Below, one piece after another: positions 1 to 7,092 of a DNA stretch of 9,368 nt. The notes below the pieces were generated by a model. The model was not told the DNA's origin. It made no database searches and saw only the letters and a list, made by a program, of their open reading frames with translations. The stretch is taken from contig DATKZS010000203.1 in the NCBI GenBank assembly GCA_035527835.1, positions 1 through 9,368 on the forward strand. The letters run 5' to 3'. The position numbers were made by a program, and so were the translations under genes. This DNA is from DATKZS01 sp035527835 [NCBI: bacterium] (GTDB lineage Bacteria > RBG-13-61-14). The number at the start of each line of letters is the position of its first letter. Position 1 is the first letter of the stretch.

Positions 1-3000
1 GTAGTAGCAGCCCGGGGTGTCCGGGAAGGCGGCAAGGTTGGGGCTCGGGTCAAAGCTCCAGAGGTCGGTCCCGTTCCAGTACTCGTGGAAGTTGAAGTTG
101 TTGTCCCTTCCCACGAGCGTCTCGAAGTTGGTGGCGCCGTCGCTCGGGTCGAGCGGGTCCAGCGGCACGGTGTCAACCATGTGCATGGCCTCGTAAAGGT
201 CGGGGATGTAGTCGCCGTCGCTGTCCCAGCTCAGCGGATCGGTGCCGTAGGTAATCTCGCCGTCGGAGCAGACTCCGCTGACGCCCGTTTCGCCGTCGCA
301 CAGGCCGTCACCGTCGGTGTCGGGGTTGGTGGGGAGGGTGTGGTAAATCGCCACCTCGTCTCCGTCGGCGAGCCCGTCGTCATCGGTGTCCCAGTCGCCG
401 GGATCGGTGGCTGAGGAGCTTTCCTCGGCGTCGGGGATCCCGTCGCCGTCGGTGTCGGTGACGAAGCGGATAAAGTAGATCTGTTGATTCGACTCGACCG
501 CCATGCCGAACTCGCTGCCGGTCCAGACCATGGAGGGATAGTTCACGCTCGAGGGAAAATCGGTGACCCTGAGGTCGGAGACGAGCAGCGTCGCGGCGGC
601 GTCGAGCCGCGCGAAATGGATCTGGTAATGGGAACTGCTGTAATCCATCCAGCACACCCCGAACTCGCTCCCGGTCCAGGCCAGGGAGGTGAGAATGGAA
701 GTCTCGTCGGTCAGGCGCACGTTGGCCCCGACCGGATCGCCAGCGGCGGAGATGCGTCCGAAATTGGCCGTGAAGGCGCCGGAGCCGTCGGTCCAGCTCA
801 GGCCGAACTCGCTCCCGGTCCAGGCCAACTCCGGGTTGGCGGATTGATTGGGGTCAGAGGTAAGGCGGTGGGCGGGCCCGATGGTGTCGCCGTCTCCTGC
901 GAGGCGGGAGAAATAGAGGTCATAATTGGCGTCAAAATCGCTGAAGCACATTCCGAACTCGCTGCCTGACCAGGCCAGGGCGGGGTAGGTGGTGTTGCTG
1001 GAGGTATAGGTGATCCGGGAGCCCGTTCCGATCGGCAGTCCGTCCGGGGAAAGCCGGGCCAGGTGGATCTCGAAGTTGCCGGTATTCTCGAGCTCCGCCC
1101 AGGCCACGGCGAACTCGCTGTCGCCCCAGGCCAGGGAGGGGTAGTACGAGTTGACCGGGGTATAGCTCAGTCTCTGGTCGAGCCCGATCTTGCCGCCATC
1201 CGCGCCGATGCGGGCGAAGTAGACCTCGTAGTTGGCCGAGCGGTGGTCCTGCCAGGCGGCGGCGTACTCGCTGCCGGTCCAGACCAGGCTGACCTCGTTC
1301 GACCAATCGTTGGCGAAGGTGATGCGCTGTTCGGATCCGATGACGGCGCCGGCGGCGTCGAGCCGGGCGAAGTAGACCTCGGCGTTGCCGTCCCTGGCGT
1401 CGCGCCAGGCCAGTCCGAATTCGCTGCCGGACCAGGCCAGACTGGGCAGGCCGGAGTCGCCGGAGGTGAGACGCTCATCCAGGGCGGACTTGACGACCCG
1501 CGGGGTCACGTTCGGGTCCAGTGGGTTGGCGCCGGCGAGGAGCTCGATTCCGTCATCCACCAGGTCGCCGTCGGTGTCGGCGAGGAGGGGATCGGTCAGA
1601 TAGAGATTGAGCTCGTCGGCGTCTAAGAGTCCGTCGCGGTCGGTGTCGGCGTGGCAGGCGTCGGTGGCCAGCAGAAATTCCTGGAGATTGGACAGGCTGT
1701 CGGCGTCGGCGTCAGCGGTTCCGTCCGGGACCAGGGGGTCCAGGCAGGCGTGCACGGCCTCGTAGCCGTCGCCCATGGCGTCGCCGTCGGTGTCGGGGTT
1801 ATGGGGGTCGCATTGCTCTTGAAATTCCTTGAGGTTGGTGAGCCCGTCGGCGTCGGCGTCGGCGGCGGCGTCGTTGATTAGGGGGTCGAGGCTGTAGGCG
1901 ACTTCCCAGGGATCGGGCATTCCGTCCTGGTCGGTGTCCTTGGCGCAGGGGTTGGTGCCGAGGGCGGCTTCCTGGGCGTTGCTCAAGCCGTCGGTGTCGC
2001 CGTCCAGGAGGCTGTCTCCGGCCAGGGGGTCGAGACAGGGGCTGGTGATCTCGTAGTAATCGTTCATGCCGTCGTGGTCCGTGTCCGGGTCGCCGGGATC
2101 GGTCCCGATGAAGTCCTCGAACTCGTCGGAGAGGCCGTCGGCGTCGGCGTCGGGGTGGTTTCCGTCGGCCCAATCAATCAGCAGCCGGGCCACGCTGGTG
2201 GTGAGAGTGGGGGCGGGATTGGTGTCTCCGGCCCAGGTCAGAGGGTCGCCGTATTCTCCGTTGGCGCGGAAGTAGGCGGTCCGGTTTCCTCCCGGCATCG
2301 CGTAAATGGAGGTGCTGGCCGGCCCGGCGACGGGGATGTTGAAGCTGTAGTCAATCATGAGGTTGTCGGCGCCGTTGTAAGGGAAGGGCGTGGAGAGCTG
2401 GAACACCCAATCCCCGGTATGGGTGATATGCAAATCGTCCTGATATACCACGGTCCAGTCGCTCTCCCACGAGGCCGGCGCGGAATAGGAGCCCAGGGCG
2501 GTGTGGCGCATCCGGATGGTGAAGTCGGTCAGGACCGGGCCGGGCAGGGTCGTGAGGGTCAGGCCGATGGCGGCGATCTGGCCGGCCCTCCCCAGCTCGG
2601 AGGCGAGGTAGATGGACTGGGTGCGGGCCTGCAGGTAGTTAGCCGCCAGGGGCAGGCTGCCGCTGCTTCGGGGGACGCCGATATAGAGCTTGTCGTCCGC
2701 GGGGTTTCTGGGGTTGCGGCCGGCGGAGACTTCCGAGCCGTCGTTTTCGTCGCCGTCATCCGTGTCCGGGTCGAGCGGATTGGTGGAGGAAACGGTGACC
2801 TCCGTGCCGTCGTCGAGGGCGTCGCCGTCGGTGTCCGGATCGCACGGGTCCAGGGATGGAGAATACTGGTACTCCTCGAGGCTGGTCAGGGAGTCGAGGT
2901 CAGGGTCGAGGTCTCCGTCGGCGGTGTCCGCCATGAGGCAGCCGTGCGCCGCTTCCCACGCATCTGGCATGCCGTCGGCGTCGGCGTCCTGGGCCAGGAC

Positions 3001-3096
3001 CGCGCCGGGAAAAAGCATCAAGGCGGGAAGAAAGAGGGCGAGGAGAAGGGGCCAGACCTTCCGGCAATGGAATCCGCGCGCGCTCATATGCTTCAT
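1..3096 (-). CDS. Large secreted TSP3-repeat and seven-repeat propeller protein (C-terminus cut off by window edge)
   Basis: One open frame of 1032 codons reads from an ATG at 3096 to the window edge with no stop, so the C-terminus is missing. Residues 1-35 form a signal peptide (basic start, hydrophobic [14 protein letters not shown], likely cut at VLA|QD). Residues 36-135 hold TSP3-type calcium-binding repeats ([19 protein letters not shown]). Residues 136-310 are a beta-rich domain I cannot name. Residues 313-530 are more TSP3 repeats with paired cysteines. Residues about 538-879 are seven repeats of ~50 residues with the core WTGSEFG and FARLDAAG, probably a beta-propeller. TSP3 repeats ([12 protein letters not shown]) follow to the edge. 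The ATG at 3096 is chosen because AGGAG sits 6 nt upstream; another in-frame ATG at 3117 lies upstream of that site. TSP3 repeats bind calcium in extracellular proteins of this kind, so a surface or secreted structural or adhesive role is inferred. No enzyme motif is visible. Confidence 0.9.
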   Translation of the reverse strand, partial: MKHMSARGFHCRKVWPLLLALFLPALMLFPGAVLAQDADADGMPDAWEAAHGCLMADTADGDLDPDLDSLTSLEEYQYSPSLDPCDPDTDGDALDDGTEVTVSSTNPLDPDTDDGDENDGSEVSAGRNPRNPADDKLYIGVPRSSGSLPLAANYLQARTQSIYLASELGRAGQIAAIGLTLTTLPGPVLTDFTIRMRHTALGSYSAPASWESDWTVVYQDDLHITHTGDWVFQLSTPFPYNGADNLMIDYSFNIPVAGPASTSIYAMPGGNRTAYFRANGEYGDPLTWAGDTNPAPTLTTSVARLLIDWADGNHPDADADGLSDEFEDFIGTDPGDPDTDHDGMNDYYEITSPCLDPLAGDSLLDGDTDGLSNAQEAALGTNPCAKDTDQDGMPDPWEVAYSLDPLINDAAADADADGLTNLKEFQEQCDPHNPDTDGDAMGDGYEAVHACLDPLVPDGTADADADSLSNLQEFLLATDACHADTDRDGLLDADELNLYLTDPLLADTDGDLVDDGIELLAGANPLDPNVTPRVVKSALDERLTSGDSGLPSLAWSGSEFGLAWRDARDGNAEVYFARLDAAGAVIGSEQRITFANDWSNEVSLVWTGSEYAAAWQDHRSANYEVYFARIGADGGKIGLDQRLSYTPVNSYYPSLAWGDSEFAVAWAELENTGNFEIHLARLSPDGLPIGTGSRITYTSSNTTYPALAWSGSEFGMCFSDFDANYDLYFSRLAGDGDTIGPAHRLTSDPNQSANPELAWTGSEFGLSWTDGSGAFTANFGRISAAGDPVGANVRLTDETSILTSLAWTGSEFGVCWMDYSSSHYQIHFARLDAAATLLVSDLRVTDFPSSVNYPSMVWTGSEFGMAVESNQQIYFIRFVTDTDGDGIPDAEESSSATDPGDWDTDDDGLADGDEVAIYHTLPTNPDTDGDGLCDGETGVSGVCSDGEITYGTDPLSWDSDGDYIPDLYEAMHMVDTVPLDPLDPSDGATNFETLVGRDNNFNFHEYWNGTDLWSFDPSPNLAAFPDTPGCYY
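460..1500 (-). repeat. Seven tandem ~150-bp coding repeats (propeller blades)
   Basis: The plus-strand string GAACTCGCT (or GTACTCGCT, GAATTCGCT) recurs at 508, 661, 805, 955, 1111, 1264 and 1417. The spacings are 153, 144, 150, 156, 153 and 153 bases, all multiples of three. On the coding strand this is the SEF/SEY core of each protein repeat, followed by a FARLD-like strand and a G..RIT strand. The copies have diverged enough that recent duplication is unlikely. They are protein-coding repeats and not a DNA element. Confidence 0.9.
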
Positions 3097-3102
3097 GTCC
3101 TG

Positions 3103-3107
3103 CTCCT
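3103..3107 (-). promoter_or_regulatory. Ribosome binding site AGGAG for the large secreted protein
   Basis: AGGAG lies 6 nt before the ATG at 3096. The upstream in-frame ATG at 3117 would place this site inside the coding region and add seven polar residues before the signal peptide, so 3096 is preferred. Confidence 0.75.
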
Positions 3108-3167
3108 TTGGCTGCATTTAAAGCCTATCAAGTCCCGGGGATTCGCACACTAATTTTGCTGCGCATT

Positions 3168-3196
3168 ATTCTATAGATTAACCTGAAATCTGTCAA
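3168..3196 (-). promoter_or_regulatory. Sigma70-type promoter for the large secreted protein
   Basis: Read on the minus strand, TTGACA (3196-3191) is followed after exactly 17 nt by TAGAAT (3173-3168). This is a perfect -35 and a one-mismatch -10 at optimal spacing. Transcription would begin near 3161, leaving a leader of about 65 nt before the ATG at 3096. This is the clearest promoter in the window and fits a vegetative sigma factor. No operator or riboswitch is evident in the leader. Confidence 0.75.
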
Positions 3197-3235
3197 ACGC
3201 TTGCTCATGCCGCGATGCGGCGCCCGGAAATCATG

Positions 3236-3297
3236 AAAAGGAGCGGGAATCGAGGGAACTTTCCGGACCCCCTCGATCCTCGCTGCTCGCTCCTTTT
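3236..3297 (+). repeat. Interspersed hairpin repeat, GATCCTC family, copy 1
   Basis: The ends pair perfectly over 10 bp (AAAAGGAGCG 3236-3245 with CGCTCCTTTT 3288-3297). An inner pair TCGAGGG (3250-3256) with CCCTCGA (3270-3276) continues the fold. The 17-mer AGCGGGAATCGAGGGAA (3242-3258) and the 14-mer CCCCTCGATCCTCG (3269-3282) both recur in inverted orientation at 8671-8687 and 8648-8661, with nearly the same spacer (10 against 9 nt). Shared sequence and architecture make it a dispersed repeat family. A T-run follows the stem, but its place between divergent genes does not suit a terminator. Confidence 0.8.
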
Positions 3298-3429
3298 TTC
3301 TTGGCGGATCGCCTGGAACATTTTTGATATTGCGCCGAGCCCCGGGCCGGCGGGGGCCCGTTGCCCGGCGGCTTGAACCACGCGGTGATGGGTGTTAGTC
3401 TCGCGGGTAAAGAGAGGGGGAGGGACGAG

Positions 3430-4272
3430 ATGAGAATGAAATCGCTGGCCGTGGCTGTGTTGTTGGCCGGGCTCTTGGTCGGGTCGGAGGCGCTGGGACT
3501 TTCGTGGTTTTCGAAGCCCAAGGTGATTTTCAAGCATGGGCAGGACACGTGGGTGAAGGTGGTGAAGGGCAACAAGAAGCTGGCGCCGTTCCAGCACCCC
3601 TGCGCGTTCACGGCCGGGGACATGGAGGCGGCGCTGCGGTCGCTCAAGTATTTCCGTCCGGAAATGTTTTCGCTGACGGGCAAGAAGGGCAAGGAGTTCG
3701 ACGTTTTCGCGGACGACGAGATCAAGATGGTCGCGGAGCACCTGGCCCAGGCGTTCGCGGAGGCGGGTCCGGAGGAGTGGGTTGATTTTTCGGTCAACAC
3801 CTTCCGGGGCCAGATGGTGCTGGGCAGCTTCCGGCAGAGCGACGGGGTGATGTTCGTGAAGGACGGGAGGCTCAACATCGCGCTGCGCAACATCGTGATG
3901 AAGACGGCGCCGGACCAGGAGCTGAACAGATTCGATCCGACCAAGGGCTACCGGGCGTTCACCAAGCTGGTGGCGGTGGAGGGCCAGCAGTTGATTGACC
4001 AGAACTGGGTCTGCATGGACGCGAAGAACATCCCGCGGGTTTCCGCCGCGGGCGAGGAGACGCAACTGATCACGATCCCGACCGCGGCCCCTGCTCCGGC
4101 GGCGCAGCCCGCGCCGGCCACGCCCGCTCCCTCGGCCCAGCCCGCGGCGCCGGCCCCGGCCAAGCCCCCGGTCAAGGACCGCCTGCTCCAGCTCCAGGAG
4201 CTCTACGACCAGGAGCTGATCACCAAGGAAGAATACGAGCAGAAGCGGCAGGAGATCCTGCGGGACCTCTAG
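3430..4272 (+). CDS. Secreted protein of unknown function with C-terminal SHOCT motif
   Basis: The product is 280 residues. Residues 1-23 look like a signal peptide (MRMK, then LAVAVLLAGLLVGSEALG) with no lipobox cysteine. Residues 24-217 are a mixed, fairly charged domain I do not recognise; it has only two cysteines (C58, C195). Residues 218-247 are a low-complexity Ala/Pro linker. Residues 248-280 match the SHOCT pattern (LLQLQELYDQELITKEEYEQ, then a basic end), a short C-terminal helical pair common in bacterial envelope and cytoplasmic proteins and thought to mediate oligomerisation or binding. The ATG at 3430 is chosen because GGAGGG lies 5 nt upstream and the signal peptide starts there; the frame is open back to a TTG at 3361. 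It is monocistronic: a repeat follows its stop. Probable location is the periplasm or outside. Function unknown. Confidence 0.85.
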   Translation: MRMKSLAVAVLLAGLLVGSEALGLSWFSKPKVIFKHGQDTWVKVVKGNKKLAPFQHPCAFTAGDMEAALRSLKYFRPEMFSLTGKKGKEFDVFADDEIKMVAEHLAQAFAEAGPEEWVDFSVNTFRGQMVLGSFRQSDGVMFVKDGRLNIALRNIVMKTAPDQELNRFDPTKGYRAFTKLVAVEGQQLIDQNWVCMDAKNIPRVSAAGEETQLITIPTAAPAPAAQPAPATPAPSAQPAAPAPAKPPVKDRLLQLQELYDQELITKEEYEQKRQEILRDL

Positions 4273-4291
4273 CGCCAACGAGCCTGAAACA

Positions 4292-4382
4292 GGGCTTGGG
4301 GCTTGAGGCCTGAGGCTTGAGGAAGAAGCATGTAGCGCGTCTTTAACCTCAAGCCCCAAGCCCCAAGCCTCAAGCCTTCTTG
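4292..4382 (+). repeat. Inverted heptad repeat, CTTGAGG/CTTGGGG type
   Basis: A perfect 17-bp inverted pair is formed by GGGCTTGGGGCTTGAGG (4292-4308) and CCTCAAGCCCCAAGCCC (4347-4363). Both arms are made of degenerate 7-bp units of the CTTGAGG/CTTGGGG type, with further units at 4309-4322 and 4364-4377 and an AAGAAG/CTTCTT pair near the ends. The element starts 19 nt after the SHOCT gene stop. It could stabilise or end that transcript, but it lacks a clean T-run, so a repeat element is the safer call. Confidence 0.75.
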
Positions 4383-4519
4383 CTCCCCGCCCGCGCGGGA
4401 AATATAATCCACTCATGCCCCTAGCCTCCGCCATCGCCCCTGCCCCGGCCAGGGACGCGCCGTGAAACTTTTACGCCGGCCGGTCGTTCTTATGAATATG
4501 CGGCCATTCTTGTTTTTAG

Positions 4520-4548
4520 TTGGCTTGGGCATCAGGGTATGGTAATAT
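4520..4548 (+). promoter_or_regulatory. Probable sigma70-type promoter for the PD40 gene pair
   Basis: TTGGCT (4520-4525) and TAATAT (4543-4548) are exactly 17 nt apart in an AT-richer patch of otherwise GC-rich DNA. Initiation would fall near 4555, giving a leader of about 60 nt before the ATG at 4614. The -35 has two mismatches to consensus, so confidence is moderate. It would drive both the PD40 gene and the membrane protein gene downstream. Confidence 0.5.
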
Positions 4549-4613
4549 AGCTCGCGGAATGAGGGCGAGGGGGCTTAAACTTATTTCCGACATTGCCTGG
4601 CGGGGGAAGAGCC

Positions 4614-5870
4614 ATGAGACATATCCATGGATTGTCATTGGCGGCGTTGCTGGCCGGCGTGGTCCTGGTTTCCATGTCAGCGGGACGGGGCGAGGAGGGG
4701 GAGTCCGGGGGCAAGCTTCCGAACCCGTTCGGGGCGCCGGCCGCCGAGAGCACGAGCGAGAGCACGGACCTGGGCGCGGCGGTGAACTCGGCGTCATCGG
4801 ATTTCGGGCCCATCATCTCTCCCGACGGCAATGAGCTTTACTTCACCTCGGACCGGCCCGGCGGATTGGGCGGCCAGGACGTGTGGGTGAGCCGGCGGGT
4901 GGACGGCGAGTGGCAACAGGCGGAAAACCTGGGCCGCCCCATCAACACGCCGGACAGCGAAGGCCCGGACAGCTTCTCCATCTCCGAGAGCGCGCTCTAT
5001 TTCACGGCCTGCGACCGCGAGCTCGGCCAGGGCGGGTGCGACATCTACGTGTCCTTCCGGCTGAAAAACGGCAAGTGGTCGGAGCCGGACAATCTCGGGC
5101 CTCCCGTCAACACCAGGTACAACGACTCCAACGCCTCGATCTCCTCCGACGGCTCGCTGCTCATCTTCACCTCGGACCGGCCCGGCGGCCTGGGCGGCGC
5201 GGACCTGTGGATGGCGCGGCGGGGGGAGGTGATCAGGAAGCTGCTTCCCGGCTTTTCCACGGCGGGCCGGTGGGAGGAGCCCGTGAACCTGGGGCCGAAC
5301 GTGAACACGCCGGACTGGGACGGGGTCGGGTTCCTGATGCCGGACAACCAGACGCTTTATTTCAGCTCGCGGGGCCGGGGCGGCCAGGGCGCGGACGTGT
5401 TCCGGTCGGTGCTCACGGACGGGGCCTGGGAGCCGGCGCGGAGCATGGGCGGGATCATCAACACGCCGCGCGACGACATCTACTTCACGCTGCCGGGCTC
5501 GGGCGACCTGGCCTATTTCAGCTCGGACCAGTCCGGGGGCTTGGGCCAGGAAGACATTTATTCGATCCCGATCCCGCTGTTGATCCCCAAGACCTGCATG
5601 GTGGTGCTGCGGGGCAAGGTGGAGGACGCGGCGAGCGGCGCTCCGATCAAGGCGTCGGTCCAGGTGGTTGACCCGGCCACGTCCCGGGTGATCGGGCGGG
5701 CGGAGTCGAACCCGGAGTCGGGCGATTACCAGTTGGTGGTGCAGGTCGAGCGGGTGCGGCTGGAGGTCGCGAGCGAATCGCACCAGTCTTATTCGGAGCT
5801 GGTGGAGGTCGGCGGGGGCCAGGCCATGTCCATGGTCACGCGCGACATCAAGCTCCTGCCGGAGAAATAA
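4614..5870 (+). CDS. Secreted PD40-type beta-propeller with carboxypeptidase-regulatory-like domain
   Basis: The product is 418 residues. Residues 1-24 are a signal peptide (LSLAALLAGVVLVSMSAG). Five repeats of ~50 residues follow at 62-112, 114-167, 170-232, 234-284 and 287-325. Their cores read ISPDGNELYFTSDRPGGLGG, then DVWVSRR, then W..AENLG.PINT: the PD40 (WD40-like) pattern found in TolB and in the periplasmic part of many OmpA-family proteins. Blade 3 carries about 10 extra residues (near 203-218). Residues 328-418 resemble the carboxypeptidase regulatory-like fold (GKVEDAASGAPIKASVQVVD, then a GDYQLVV strand). Many PD40 proteins continue into an OmpA peptidoglycan-binding domain; here the gene stops before one. 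Start: ATG after GGGGGAAG, preferred over the TTG at 4593 because the signal peptide begins there. It probably acts in the periplasm or at the surface in protein or glycan binding. No catalytic residues are seen. Confidence 0.85.
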   Translation: MRHIHGLSLAALLAGVVLVSMSAGRGEEGESGGKLPNPFGAPAAESTSESTDLGAAVNSASSDFGPIISPDGNELYFTSDRPGGLGGQDVWVSRRVDGEWQQAENLGRPINTPDSEGPDSFSISESALYFTACDRELGQGGCDIYVSFRLKNGKWSEPDNLGPPVNTRYNDSNASISSDGSLLIFTSDRPGGLGGADLWMARRGEVIRKLLPGFSTAGRWEEPVNLGPNVNTPDWDGVGFLMPDNQTLYFSSRGRGGQGADVFRSVLTDGAWEPARSMGGIINTPRDDIYFTLPGSGDLAYFSSDQSGGLGQEDIYSIPIPLLIPKTCMVVLRGKVEDAASGAPIKASVQVVDPATSRVIGRAESNPESGDYQLVVQVERVRLEVASESHQSYSELVEVGGGQAMSMVTRDIKLLPEK

Positions 5871-5881
5871 GGGAGGCGGCC

Positions 5882-6958
5882 ATGCCGGGAACGTCACACG
5901 GCGCGCTGATTCTGGTTTCCACGATGCCGCTCCTCGGACTCGGCGTCCTGGCGGTGGTGCTGTTGGCCATGGCCGTGAACCGCGACCGCTGGATCGTGCC
6001 CGGGTCCATCGCCGTGATCATCGCCGCTTCCGGCTGGGCCGCGGCCGTGGAGTACGGCCCGCAGGCCAGGAAGCTCCTGGCCCGGAGCGAGGCCCCCGCG
6101 CAGGTGGCGGCAACTCAGCCGTCCGAACCGCAGCCCGACGCGGATGAGTACCCCGGCGAGGCCCCGGAAGCCTCCGCGCCCGGCGAGAGCGCGGCCCCGT
6201 CCGCTCCGGCGAGAAGGTCGGGGGCGGACAGGAGGAAGCCGGCCGAGCGCGGCGCCGCGCTGGTTCCGATGGAGGACCGGCGCATGGTCCCCGACGAGCG
6301 GGAAACATCGCGGGACGGGCGCAGGACCATAGTGGTCAACCCGGCGGCCCCGCCGTTACGTCCGCCGGAACCCCGGCCAGCCGAAACACCTCGCGCCACG
6401 CCGGTTCCCACACCCACGCCCGCGCCGAAACCGATCGTCATTGCTCCCCCCGAGACCTGGCCCGCTCCGGCCCCAACACCACCGGTTGAGAACATACCAC
6501 GCGTCACGCCGCCTCCAGCCCCAGCCCCCGCTCCCGCGGCCGGCTTCGGCACGCTGGTGGTCACCATCCGGGGCCCGCTGGTCGAGACCTCCCAGGCCGC
6601 GGCCCGGCAGCCGCACGTGCTGGCCATTCTTGACGGGAAGAAGGTGGACCTCGCGGCGCCCACCCGCACCACGGAAAGCCACCAGAACGATAACCCCAAC
6701 GAACCGCTCCTGGCCGTCACCTACTTCTGGGAGAACATCACCTTCACTTTCTCGAACCTGGAGGCGGGCTGGCACGTGCTCATGCTCGATACCGCGCTCG
6801 ACGATCCGCGCTCGCACCAGGCGCGCATGACCGGCAGCGGACAGGACCAGAACGACTACAACGGCGCGGTTGAGATCAAGGCGGGCAAGACCACTTACAT
6901 GCAATTCGGGGCCAAGAACTTCATGTCCGGCAAACTACCTAATCCCGGCATCCGCTAG
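5882..6958 (+). CDS. Two-helix membrane protein with Pro-rich linker and PEGA-like C-terminal domain
   Basis: The product is 358 residues. Two hydrophobic segments (about 7-33 and 37-58) flank a short NRDRW turn. Residues 60-220 are a disordered Ala/Pro/Glu-rich linker with a basic patch (RRSGADRRK at 111-119, DRR at 132-134, DGRRT at 145-149) and PTPTPAPKP and PAPAPAP runs. Residues 222-358 form a compact domain starting GTLVVTIRG, with LDGKKVDL, LEAGWHVLMLD and VEIKAGKTTYMQF. This strand order resembles PEGA-type surface domains, with a ~40-residue insertion, but the match is by eye only. The ATG has GGGAGG 5 nt upstream and lies 11 nt after the stop of the PD40 gene, so the two are almost certainly co-transcribed and may act together at the inner membrane. 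A hairpin with a T-run (7003-7092) follows. The side of the membrane that carries the C-terminal domain is unsure. Confidence 0.8.
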   Translation: MPGTSHGALILVSTMPLLGLGVLAVVLLAMAVNRDRWIVPGSIAVIIAASGWAAAVEYGPQARKLLARSEAPAQVAATQPSEPQPDADEYPGEAPEASAPGESAAPSAPARRSGADRRKPAERGAALVPMEDRRMVPDERETSRDGRRTIVVNPAAPPLRPPEPRPAETPRATPVPTPTPAPKPIVIAPPETWPAPAPTPPVENIPRVTPPPAPAPAPAAGFGTLVVTIRGPLVETSQAAARQPHVLAILDGKKVDLAAPTRTTESHQNDNPNEPLLAVTYFWENITFTFSNLEAGWHVLMLDTALDDPRSHQARMTGSGQDQNDYNGAVEIKAGKTTYMQFGAKNFMSGKLPNPGIR

Positions 6959-7002
6959 CACGGGGTCAGGTTAGTGTCTTCTTATCTTCGGCGTTTTTTA
7001 TT

Positions 7003-7085
7003 TAGCCGCAGATGAACGCAGATGAACGCAGATAAGTCAATTCAATTTTTATTCATCTGCGTTAATCTGCGTTCATTAGCGGCTA
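7003..7085 (+). repeat. Long palindromic repeat, CGCAGATGAA type
   Basis: Two arms pair over 28 of 31 positions: TAGCCGC (7003-7009) with GCGGCTA (7079-7085), ATGAACGCAGAT (7012-7023) with 7065-7076, and AACGCAGAT (7025-7033) with 7055-7063. The loop is 21 nt and AT-rich. The arms are built of a 10-bp unit, CGCAGATGAA, repeated with small changes. From memory, similar 'GCAGATGAAC' repeats are common between genes in many environmental bacteria. The last three bases of the right arm are the stop codon of rlmN on the other strand. Confidence 0.85.
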
Positions 7086-7092
7086 TTTTTTT
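7003..7092 (+). terminator. Probable terminator of the PD40/membrane protein unit, made from the repeat
   Basis: The 28-bp palindrome is followed directly on the plus strand by a run of seven T (7086-7092), the shape of an intrinsic terminator for transcripts from the upstream plus-strand pair. The genes on either side converge, so a terminator is expected here. On the minus strand an A/T-rich stretch also follows (TAAATAAAAAACG, 7003 downwards), so some two-way function is possible. Confidence 0.55.

Larger units (their letters stand above)
3097..3429. other. Divergent intergenic region (333 bp)
   Basis: This gap separates the minus-strand large secreted gene from the plus-strand SHOCT gene. 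It holds the leader and promoter of the former (3097-3196), a structured repeat (3236-3297) and a GC-rich stretch before the SHOCT gene. For the plus-strand gene only weak promoter-like strings are present (TTGGCG near 3301 and GATATT near 3326, 19 nt apart), so its promoter is not confidently placed. No small gene or RNA is apparent. Confidence 0.6.
4273..4613. other. Intergenic region (341 bp) between SHOCT and PD40 genes
   Basis: It begins with the CTTGAGG-type inverted repeat (4292-4382), continues through a GC-rich stretch (about 4383-4490) in which I see no gene, and ends with the AT-richer promoter region of the PD40 gene (about 4491-4560) and its leader. No RNA gene is recognisable. 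Confidence 0.6.

Noticed and set aside
484-1881. Several plus-strand frames with repeats such as ELAPGPGQ and VGVGV
   Set aside because: They are shadows of the propeller and TSP3 coding repeats; the minus frame runs through without a break.
421-2940. CRISPR-like repeats (recurring GTCGCCGTCGGTGTC strings)
   Set aside because: They are in-frame codons for DTDGD calcium-binding loops with irregular spacing and no unique spacers.
2074-3153. Plus-strand 359-codon open frame opposite the large secreted gene
   Set aside because: Its product is a Val/Gly-rich string that mirrors the GAC/GCC-rich TSP3 codons on the other strand. The minus frame has a signal peptide, ribosome site, promoter and clear domains.
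3236-3300. Terminator, from the stem followed by a T-run
   Set aside because: It lies between divergent genes with no transcript expected to end there, and its core is shared with the copy at 8644-8710, so it is a repeat element.
3361-3429. Upstream TTG start of the SHOCT protein
   Set aside because: It adds 23 residues before a good signal peptide and lacks a ribosome site; the ATG at 3430 has GGAGGG at proper spacing.
3205-4434. Minus-strand 409-codon open frame
   Set aside because: It is antisense to the SHOCT gene, includes a run of Arg/Gly from the Ala/Pro linker and begins beyond the intergenic repeat; no domain and no ribosome site.
4794-5897. Minus-strand 367-codon open frame opposite the PD40 gene
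   Set aside because: Composition is Arg/His/Pro-rich as expected of an antisense GC-rich frame, while the plus strand has five clear PD40 repeats.
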